DNA of 64,000 nucleotides from Petrosia ficiformis. Its lineage: Eukaryota; Porifera; Demospongiae; Haplosclerida; Petrosiidae. This document shows, piece after piece, positions 42,601 through 54,600 of this stretch (position 1 is the first letter of the stretch; every line of letters starts with the position of its first letter). The stretch lies in NCBI GenBank assembly GCA_947044365.1, contig OX345637.1:2089001-2153000 (forward strand), in the 5' to 3' direction. The translations under genes and the position numbers were made by a program. The notes beneath the pieces were generated by a model that searched no databases, had not been told where the DNA came from, and saw only the letters and a list, made by a program, of their open reading frames with translations.

Positions 42601-45600
42601 ACAGAGATATTGGCCCAAGGCGAAGCTGAGGGCCAATATCGAGGTGTGAGGTGTTAATAATATTTCAGTACTCGAAATAACGTCCTGTAACTGGACATTT
42701 GACCTTTTTTTGTTTGGACAAAATTGCATTTGGCTAGATAAATTGTCTGATTAATCCAGACTAAACCCTAACCTCACTGTAAAAGGTAAGCTGGAATGGC
42801 CTAGTGGGTTACTGTTGTATCTCAGCCAGAAATAACTACAGTGCAGGTTTGTGAGACTTACTTTATTTTTCCAGACGAAATTCACAACTTGCTGGTCAAA
42901 TATTGTTTTGTCCAGATGTTTCTGCTGGACACTTTCAAAATCTATTTCGAGTATTGCATTCATACATGTACATGTAGTTACATTTCACACATAATATTCT
43001 ACGTATCTCTAGGTACTGGAAGAAGAGTTGAGAAGTCATGAGCCCAGTGTTACCTATCTATCTGATGAAGGAAATCGTCTTATTGTTGATGATCACTATG
43101 CTTCAACTGATATTCAGGAGAGCAAGAAAGAACTTATGGATGCTTGGAATGATCTAAATGAACAGACAAAGCAGAGGAGTAAGAATCTGGATGACTCGCT
43201 ACGCTTACAACAAGTAATGATAATGTAACTGATGTGATGTGCAGAGATGTGTCCACAATGGTTGATACTATTGGGTATGTACTGAGTAGCACTTCAATAA
43301 AATGACCCACAGATCAGTTGTGAATGGAAGAAATCAATTTCCAACAACTACATTGTACTTAGAAACATGAGGACACATCTCTGAAAGTGTATGGCAAAAG
43401 AAATAGAGTTTGTAGCTATGTACATGTATATCTATCTATCTATCCAGTAGCTTGTGGTGATATATATCTTTGACTCATTTGTTGTCTCATCCAGCATGTA
43501 GATATTAGAGGAATCAATAATGATATTATCAATAGCATAATAATTTATAATTAACAAAAAGCAAATTAAATTAGTTAAATGGAGCAATAGTTGTTCATCC
43601 TGGATACCAAATTTAGTTGACTTCCTATACAAAATGACGGATTAAAGAGTATTAAATGTTAGCATCCACTGTATACAATATAATAAAACATGTCGTCTTT
43701 GTTCAAAACACACGTTTTACAAACTGAAGTACAAATAAAAAGTGCAATGCTAACGTACAATTTAAAGATCTCTGATATTATTAGTGGACATTTGCTATCA
43801 TGAATGTCACTTGGGAAATAACTAAACCTCAAGCTCTCTGAAAATGAGTACATCTTTTCTTGAGGACATTATAAAATATCCTGAGCGGTGCTTTTAATGT
43901 AAATTCAGCCTTGAAATGAGGACAACCTCTGTAATCAGTACTGTTTACTTGTTCAAATGGTATCCAGAATAGGGAGATTCCACTGTAATTATAAATACCT
44001 ACTTTATTCTAGTACTATGCTAAAGCCGCTGAAGGGGAATCATGGATGAGTGACAAACGACCTTTGGTAGCCAATAATGAGTATGGTAAAGAAGAAGACA
44101 GCACTGTAGCATTTATCAAGAAACATGAAGGTGTACAACAAGAATTGGAAATTTACAAACCTAAGATTGATGAACTTAAGAGTGACAGTAAAGCAATGAT
44201 CAGTGATGGACATTATGATAGTATTGCAGTACAGGAGAAACAGGTAGAATAATAATTAAGTATCCCTATGACTGCTTTGTGGTATCCAGCATTCAGTAAT
44301 CATGGCTGACTTTATCATGCCTGAAGCACAACAGCCTATTATAGTTATTATTTTGATTATCCTTGCCTTTTAAAGAACCTTGTAGAACTTTAGGAATATA
44401 TTTTAGGTAGAATAGCTAGCTATTAGTTTCAGTTTCTGCATAAGCTACAAGCAACTTTCCTTCTTCTGGTCTGTATGTAGAGCTCGAGCGCGTATTCTAT
44501 TACACGCCACGCCCATTAATTGACCGAGCCCCCGGGAATGACACAACGCATAGTCGCGCAAGTGGACACAAGAATATATATAATTATGTTATATAGATTC
44601 AACCCCGTGGAAAGCAATCATAGGGATGGCCCTACGGGCCATAATAAATAGGTAATGTATATTTACTATATTACTGTTACATAGAAAAGTTGCTATAATC
44701 CTTTGCTTCTCTTCCACAATAATTATAAATAGTTGTGATATGATAGGTTATGTCTTGATATACAATATATCATTATATCACATTATAAATGACTGAGCCG
44801 CCTGGAATGACGCAGTGAGTATAAAGCCAGTGCTAAAGTTTGTAAACTGTTTGTATGCTTACTGTAGTGAAAATAACAATTTAACTTTTCACTTTGGGGG
44901 TTCTAGAACCCCTGGAACCCCCTCTGGATCTGCCATTGTAATGCATGCTAGCTTTGTTAGTAGTGATCAATGGTATCTGAAGGAACTAATAATTATTATG
45001 ATTGTTGTAATTACATGTAATTTGAAATCTCTTGTAGTCTATGTTAGAAAAGCAGTTTGATGAATTGATCACTTTGGCATCTCATCGACAACTTCGTCTG
45101 AGAGAAACCAAACAACTGCATGAGTTTAACAGGGAGTGTGATGAAGTGGCTAAATGGATTGAAGATAAGGAAAAGGTAGCTTGCTCAGAAGAAACTGGAA
45201 AAGATCTAGAACATGTTGAGGTATTAAAAATGTCACCATACTGTCAGATATGCACATTTACGTGTTATATACACATATAGATAATTATATCTGCAAAAAA
45301 ATGATTCTATGATGCATAATGCTAATTCTTTCAAATTTTACAGATTGTTCAAAAACGATTCTCAGATTTTGCTAGAGACCTTATCAGCTCTGGTGACCGG
45401 GTTGACAGGGTTACCAATATGGCTGCTTCATTGACTGCAGAAAAACACACAGGTAAAGGTTCTTGTATTAGTATGTATAAACATTCTCACCATTTTTATG
45501 ATATTCAATAAAGCCAGGTAAGTATGTACTAATTGCTTATTATGTGAACTTTATAGTTACTATAGTTACCAATATTGTTGTGGCTATAGTAGTAGAGGAG

Positions 45601-48600
45601 AGCAAAATGTGCATTAAGTAACGTACTACACACTTACATGTGATTGTGCAATAAGTACTATGTGATATTGCTATTTTCTAGAGATCTGATTGCCATATGT
45701 ATGTCACATGATCAGCAATTATTACTTGTGAACATTATTGCTCCATCTTACATGTATATTGCTCACTATACCTCTTTATAGATTCAAATCATATCACTCA
45801 AAGGAAAGAGACAATTAACCATCAGTGGGAACATCTTCGTGAGTTAACAGACACTCGAACAGTTACTTTGGAAACAGCAAAGAAGATCCACACTTTCAAC
45901 AGAGATGCTAATGATACTGTACAACAGATTAAGGTACATATACACACAATCTTTACTAAACTACCCAAGTGTATCAATACACTGAAGGTACATACACATA
46001 GTGTGTATAAATATACAATCTACACATAGTGTGTATAAATATACAGGCTTTGATAAACTACCCAAGTGTATCAATACACCGAAGAGGCAATACTGTATCA
46101 CGATTGAATATGAAAATATTGATACTACTATTTACGTCTGTTCTATTCAAATCAAGGCTTGCCTGTGTATTTTTGTACATACGTAATTAGGACAAGCTAT
46201 GCTAAACTGCCCAATAGCCAATATCATATACGTGCAAATATTAGTTAAAATTTTGCTGTTCACAGAGTGTTGACGAACTAAAGTTAGATGATTAGGAATT
46301 AAATTTCATTATGTGAGTGTGACATGCGTTTTACATTTAAACAGTAGACTCCATTTTAATATTACAAATCACAAGTTAAATTATTCAGTTCTTGTAGATA
46401 TAGCCTTAAAATATTAACTTTCTATTTGTTTAGGAAAAGGAGAAGGCGTTGTCTGGTGATGACTACGGCAAAGATTTGTCCAGTGTCCAGTCACTTCAAA
46501 AGAAACACAATGGTTTTGAGGTGAATATAACATAATCACAAAATTCATAATTATAGTAATTATGCAGTATATTATCGTATAGATACATGGGAATATTGTA
46601 TTCTATGTTACATATTGTATTCTATTGATGATAGAATACATCTTTGTTGGTACTATAGTATTGATGATTGAGTACAGTATCACAATGGGACATAACTGAT
46701 GACACAAACATATTGTACATTACATATAGCATGATCTAGCTCCATTGGAACAAAGAGTACAACAGCTATCACAAGATGGTGGAAAGCTTAGATCAGCACA
46801 TCCTGAATCTGCTAGACCTATTGGTGAGAAGGAGAGGTCTGTGAACTCAGCATGGAAGGAACTGATTGCTAGATCTCAGCAAAGAAAGGAAAAACTGGGA
46901 CAGGCTGAGAAGTTACAACGATATCTTGATGATTTCCGTGATTTAAAGTAAGTACAGTGTATAGATGTTAAAACATTAGTTGACAATTCATTTCTGACAA
47001 TGTTTTCATTTAAATGTATATTTGACCTAAGTTTCAAAAAGGGACACTTCTCCCGTGAATAAATTCAATCAAATGGTTATCTTTGATTGCTCACCATTCT
47101 GCCATGTGGTATCTAAGAAGCTTAATAATAGCTCTTCATAGATTCGAAATTTCATTGAAATACGTACTGTACAAATTGTGGAATGGGGAGTGATTAAAGG
47201 TAAGTGTTTGATCAGAATTATTTTGCAGGAAAGGTAGATCTATATTTATTCCTATTATTGTACATGTTCTTCATAACGTTTATTGACTGCATTTGGTTTT
47301 GTGCAATTATTACCCTTTTCAATATCTTTAATTGTCATCTTATTTCAGGTGTGAATTTATATTATAAAGGACAGTTTGGAACATTTCAAAGTGTCCTCAA
47401 TACAGAGGTGTCCTTTTGTGTGGAGCTTGGAATTGAGAGGTTCCACTGTACAACAACACTCCACAAATGGTGCTTCTTGGTGTTTGAACATTCGTTTACT
47501 TAAATGAGCATTTAGGAATATTCATTGCAGCCCTACTTTATGAACTAGAAAAATAAGAGTTGAGCATTAATAACAATGGTAATAACAATAAACATTAGAT
47601 GACATTAGAAACTTAAGTATTCAAGCATTTTCTTTGCTTAACGTGTTAAGATTCATTTTGAATTTTTTGATTTCTTTATGATATTTTATATCATTTAGTC
47701 TATGGCTCAGTGACATGAGGATGGTAATACTAGCTGATGAACTTCCTCAAGATGTCACAGGGGCTGAAGAGTTGCTGCAACGTCTCTCGGAACACAAGAC
47801 CGAGATTGATGCTCATAAAAACAACTTCACTGCTTTCCAGAACAAGGGAAAGAAGCTGATAGCAGCAAATCATTATGCTATAGATGAGGTAGTTATTAAA
47901 TGTTTTGAACTAGGAATCTTAATTCTAGTATGTAAATATGAGAGCAGTGTTCTCAGCAGGAATATTAGGAGGTATCTTAGCAACAAAATTAAAAGTAACC
48001 ACTTCCTTATAACACGCTCGATATGCATATCTTCTTTATGTTTCTCACTTTTAGTCTAGCTATATTTATTTAGGGTTGTTATGTGGAAGTGGTTTGTTGC
48101 TAAGGTACCATCACAATCTTGATTCCATGCTTTTTAACTTTTGATATCTCTACATCCCCTTTCATCATGTACATGTATGTGTATTGATATTGAAGGAAGA
48201 CTAAAGTAATTCATTGTTGTATTACTATTACACATGTACATGTATATGTACTTACTTATTTTTTTAATGTTTCATTAATTTTTGATTATTATTATTATAG
48301 ATAAAAGACAAAATGCAGTTCCTTGATACTAAACACAAAGAATTACTAGACCTTTGGTATGAGAAACAGGAAGACTATGAGGAACATTTGGACTCTCAGA
48401 AGTTCAAACGTGATGCTGAGCAAGCTGAAGCTTGGATAACTGCACAAGAAGGATTCTTAATAGATGAAGATCATGGAGTGAGTGCATTTGAATAATACAT
48501 GTATGTGATTGTGGGGATCAGTGGTGTGGAAACAGCCACGTCAGCCAGTCATGCAAGACATTGTCCGATAAAAGAATTGAAAATAAACTGTATCAAAGTG

Positions 48601-51600
48601 TATGGGAAGCAGGACAAGGGTGGCAGGTAGTTAGCTCAATGGTTTCACACCCTGATAGAGATGAGAAATCAGTCACTTGGGAAATAAGAATTAGTATAAA
48701 GTGTTTATTTAAAAGCTCACTATTCTGAGGAAGCTGGTATCCAGGATGATCAAATATCTTTCCCACTAGATACCAAATTTAATGTACAAAATTGTGGAAT
48801 AGCATTGGTGACTAACCATTGTTATCATTTCCCAAGGTCGCATATGTGGATCTAGTGATTGAGTGTTTGCATTGATATAGAGATAGACAGACTAGCCTAT
48901 CATCTCAGTAATAGAATCTTCTTAGTTGTGCATCTGTTTGCTAAATTGATGTGTGTATACATAGTGTATGAGTTATACTATGGCAACACTGCCTCCTCTA
49001 AAAGGAAAAGATTTTATCCAATAGGGACCACCCATAGTTTAGCTTCTACCACCAGTTGAGCTCTAGTGATTTGTTATTGGAAATCAATCTCTATAGGATT
49101 CTCTTGACACTGTGGAGGAGTTGATAAAAAAACAAGATGAGTTTGAGAAAATGATAATGAGACAGCAAGAGAGATTCAATCTTCTTAACAGAGAAACCAA
49201 AGTAGAGAAATTGAAGAGGATGAAGAAAGAAGAGGAGGAGAAAAGACAGAAAGAGGAACAAATGAGGATAGAACTAGAGATCCAACGACAGAAGGAACAA
49301 GAGGTACCAATATACTTAGTAGACTTGTAATTTAGTTATAGTTTCATTAACTAAAAGTCACTAAAAGGGGCTTTAGTTATAGTTATAGTTAACTGAAGCC
49401 ACCTACAATATACATGTAGTTACAGTATCATTATGCTTTTACTTGTGTTTAATTTGTAGCTCCATATTCATTAAGCATCTAAACATATAAATTAAGCCCA
49501 AAAAATAGTGATAATTCCTTCACACTGAATAATAATTGCTTATAGCAGATGGGATGAAAACTGGAGATGCAACGACCTAAAGATGAAGAGTTATATACAT
49601 GTACACTGGATCACTTCCTGCCTATGTATCCCATGATTGTAGTAGTGTGTATATGTACACTGGATCACTTGCTGCCTATGTATCCCATGATTGTAGTAGT
49701 GTGTATATGTACACTGCATCATTTGCTGCTTATGTATCCCATGATTGTAGTAGTGTGTATATGTACACTGGATCACTTGCGTTGTGATTGCAGTGACTAT
49801 TCTTGTTTTGCTCCTTCCACGGCATGCAGTTTTCCTTTAGAAAGACATATCAGGCATTTTCATTCATTATTGATATATTATCATACAGGAAAGAAAAAGG
49901 AAATTAATTGAAGAGGAGGAAGAAAGGAAACATCAAGAAAAGTTGATGCAATTGGAAGAGGAGAGGAGAATACAGGAAGAGGAGAGGAGAATACAGGAAG
50001 AGGAAAAGAAGAAACAGTTACAAAAGGTATGTACTGAGTAGTAGACTCAGTGTAGATTGTTTGGTTAGATGAATGAAGCATCTGTGGAATGAGTGGATAG
50101 GTAGATAGATCAAATGAATGGATGGATAGATGAATTGATAAATGGAATAGCATGAATGTGAGTGTGGACGAGAAAATGTTTTTTATCAAATCCCTACTTT
50201 TGTTATTTGGCCATTTTATGAATGACATTTGGTGAGCAACTGTTGATGTACCACTTTTAGTTGGCATACTGTGCAACATACAAATGGAGGACATTAAAAT
50301 TATTAATTCCTGAGTAACTTATTTTCTCATTCTCAATCACAAATGATACGTACGGTGTAATTATTACAAATACTGTGTATAGAGACATAGCCAGGGGTTT
50401 TCTATGAGCAGAGCACTACACACCACGTAAAATGGCTTTAGCTAATTAATTATTCATGATGGGTTTGGTCAGTTAATTAGTTGGGTCATGCTAAAATGAC
50501 AGATGAAAGAAGTGGAAAAAGAACAAAAAAAAGCCTTATGACTAAAGTATAGCTGTAGTATTACTGCAGACACATACATCCACCTGTCTTTGATAAGCTC
50601 AGAAATATGGTGCACCATTGGCCCAAATAGCTTCTTATTTGGCACTCCATAGTTCTCTCATTGGGCCAGTGACACAGTCAGTTATGACTAAAGTATAGCT
50701 GTAGTATTACTGCAGACACATACATCCACCAGTGTCTTTGATAAGCTCAGAAATATGGTGCACCATTGGCCCAAATAGCTTCTTATTTGGCACTCCATAG
50801 TTCTCTCATTGGGCCAGTGACACAGTCAGTTATGACTAAAGTATAGCTGTAGTATTACTGCAGACACATACATCCACCGGTGTCTTTGATAAGGTCAGAA
50901 ATATGGTGCACCATTGGCCCAAATAGCTTCTTATTTGGCACTCCATAGTTCTCTCATTGGGCCAGTGACACAGTCAGTTATGAATATATTGTGACTAACA
51001 GCATTAATTCTTTGTTAATTGGCTCAAGATGTATTCCCAATGATACACACACTAACCAATTTGGCCCATGCTTCAAAACGTATCACAAACTCTGACATCC
51101 ACTAATAATAATTCAAGAGAACAATAAAAAAAAGCGCAAAAAACAACAAAAAACCCCTGGAAACCTCTCTTGCTATGTCCCTTGTGTAGATATAATACAT
51201 ATAATATACTGCTCTACAGAATACTGATCATATAAATTAAATATATGATAGTTATTTAATTATCTTGCTTTATGGTTTTCAAATGCCTATAACTCTGCAC
51301 CAATAACTGCAATTGACAAGGGATTTCACCAAAACATATACCTAACATATTCAGAGGTGCTAAAAAATGGAAATGAAAACATTTCCCCAAAAGGTTCATT
51401 TTCTTATTCACTGTTACACATTAACACATATTATTGCTGATCACATGAACTATGGCTAATCAGATCTCATGAACTAGTGATGTCACAGTGCTTTAAATAA
51501 TTTAAGCTTAAAGTATGCAATAAGTTATTCATTACAAGCTTTGATCACCTCCATACTAGTGTACGTAGCTCCAAGAACAGTGGTAGTTACAGCAGTTATT

Positions 51601-54600
51601 ATGAAGCTCAAATGATCTGCAATAAATTACTTAGAATACCTGGCTTTACTGTGTGCACTTGGACAATGTGCAATCTCAGATATGTCATTCACTTGCCTTG
51701 AGTTTGTACATTATAAGCTCAACTGTTACTGGAGCATCCTTGTTCACATATTGCCAGGTACATGTAGGTGTGTTATAATTATTACGTAATTTATCATGCA
51801 GGAACTACAAGCCAGAGATACATTGGGAATTGAGGGAACTCCAACTAAAGTAGTAAGATTCTTTAAGTACATTAGTAATGTGCAATACATATTGAAATAT
51901 TGATATTTCTATTCAATATCATGTTGGCTTTTGGGTGTATCAATAATACATGTACATCCGATTGAGCAGTTTAGCAAATGTGGTGTTTCTAATTTGCATA
52001 ATGCTATACCTAAAAGCAAATATAACAAGTTACTCTATATGTGTTTAGTTGATTTCTTTTACTACTTCTTGAAAACTACAATCAAACAAGGCATTTCTTT
52101 ACATTTCATAATCATTTGAATTATTATTCAAATATTGTGATACTGTATTGTATCATGATATTTTTCAATACTCAATACTATTTTTAGTCGCACATCCCTA
52201 ATACCTATGCTACTAAAGTCTGTTCACATTCACAATGTCATCAAAATCATGATGTGATGACTTTATATGTAATATAGTGTATAGTTTAATGTCATAAGGT
52301 TAATACATTATTATACTGTAACTCAATAATGAAGCAATGGATTGAAATTTGACATACACAAAAAAGAACGGGAAGGATAATTATATGCAAATGGTACAGG
52401 TAAAAAGATTGTTGGTCATTCAAACTAAGGACAAGGTGAATGTGAATGACCTTTAGTGTTCTAAATCATACAATATAAATCATTCATGTAGATCATAGAC
52501 CACCATTCTTTTTTTCCCTCAGCCTCCACAGAAACCTCCACAACTAGATTTGTCTGTCACAACAGAAAAAGTACCTGCTCCTCAAATAAGTGGTCTGAAA
52601 CAATCACTATCAAGTATGTATATGTTTCTTATGACATACATAAGTATTGTATTTGTAGGCAAGTAGGAAAATGGAGGGAGGGATCCAATTGTGTATTGCG
52701 TGGAATTTTATTGTTGATTGTATATCTGTAATGGCATTGATATCTTCTTACCTTCGATTATATTTACACTCTTTTGTAGCAACATCAGATTTGTACAATA
52801 TTCCTCGAACAACACATGACACAATGAACAAAGAAGGAATGTTACAAAGAAAGAATGAACTGGATGAAGGTGGAAGAAAGGTATTTTATTTATATAGTAT
52901 TGAGTGTGTAAACTGTAAGCCTATGTTATACTGATTCAAGATCAAAACTCATTTAGTGGAGTGTTATGAATCTACTGCAATATCAGAATAAGACATACAT
53001 GTATGGAGAAAAACTGATGTCTATTATCCCTATGATTGGTTTTGACAACAGCAAATTTTATTATTAAAAAAGGGGCACAACGTTTGGGTACAAAACCTTC
53101 TTCAGGTGCTTACAAAAATTATGAGATGATTGAAATGAGTATGTAAATATATAATGAATGCACAACACAAAGTGAAAAAAATTGTGGGCATGGTTTCACC
53201 ATGGTTTTATCCATGTAGCTTGACCTTTGACTGTGACATACGTTACAAGGACAATTATATATAGATGTAGATAATAACAATAATAATACAGTCATGTCAT
53301 TCTAAGTATTGCTGTATGTATAATTATGTCAGTATGTTTCTCTGTCTTGTTCTTAGGCTGTTGCTAGATCTTGGAAACCTTATTACACTGTACTAAGAGG
53401 AGCTCAACTGTTGTTCTACAAAGACAAGAAAGATTCCATTGTAGTATGTGATATTATAATAGGCTATAGAATTAGTGTTGTTTGAATTAACTATTGAAAT
53501 TAAAATCACTCAATGGTCGTCTGTCAGCTGCTGGTGGCTGTGTTTTAGTTATAGCTAGATTTGCAAAAATTTATAATAATAATTATTGACTTTACTAATA
53601 ATTAAAGTTTTAATTTTAGTAAACTAACTGAAAGTGCACTACTATAGTAGATTTAGGTAACTTGTTCTTATTATCCACACACTCTCTCTGAAATTTTGAA
53701 AACATTACTAAAACAACACTTTACTAATGACACATGCAGCACTTTTAATACATGTATACATTAACAAGTCAGATTCTCAATTACATTGAATTGTATATGC
53801 TGTACAGAATGTTCTTGCTTCTCCTCCTATAAATATATCACTTGGTACATGTCAACTTGCTAAAGATTACAAGAAGAAAAATGCATTCAGATTGACGTGA
53901 GCATTTGATGATTTTTATTATTTTTATGTGTATATTGTGTATGTGTATGTATGTATGTATGTATGTATCTATGTATGTATCTATGTATGTATGTACGTAC
54001 GTACGTATGTATGTATGTATGTATCTATGTATGTATGTACGTATGTATGTATGTATGTATGTATGTATGTATGTATGTATGTATGTATGTATGTATGTAT
54101 GTATGTATGTATAATTATGTATGTATGTATGTATGTACATGTATGTACATGTACATATAATTATACAAAAGTATGTATATTTGCTTGTAGCAGTGTTTTT
54201 GGTAAGCTCATATGGCATACCATTGGCCCAAAGAGCTTCTTATTTGGCACTGCACAGTTCTCTCTTTGGGCCAGATGGCACAGTTAATTATGATTATATT
54301 ATCACTAACAGCATTAACGCTTTGTTAATTGGCTCCAGAAAGATGTACTACCAATGGCACACACACTAACCATTGTTGAGCCAATTTGGCCCATGGTTCA
54401 AAACATATCCAAAACTCTGGCTTGTACATTATATGACATACAAACATACCTATATTAGATACTTTCATTATTCTTTGTTATACAGTTTACCTAATGGTGC
54501 TGAATACTTGTTTCTTAGTGATGATGAAGGAGGTGTTCATGCATGGATTACATGCATTAACTCTGCTATACAAACAGGTATGTATTTTCATGATCAAACT

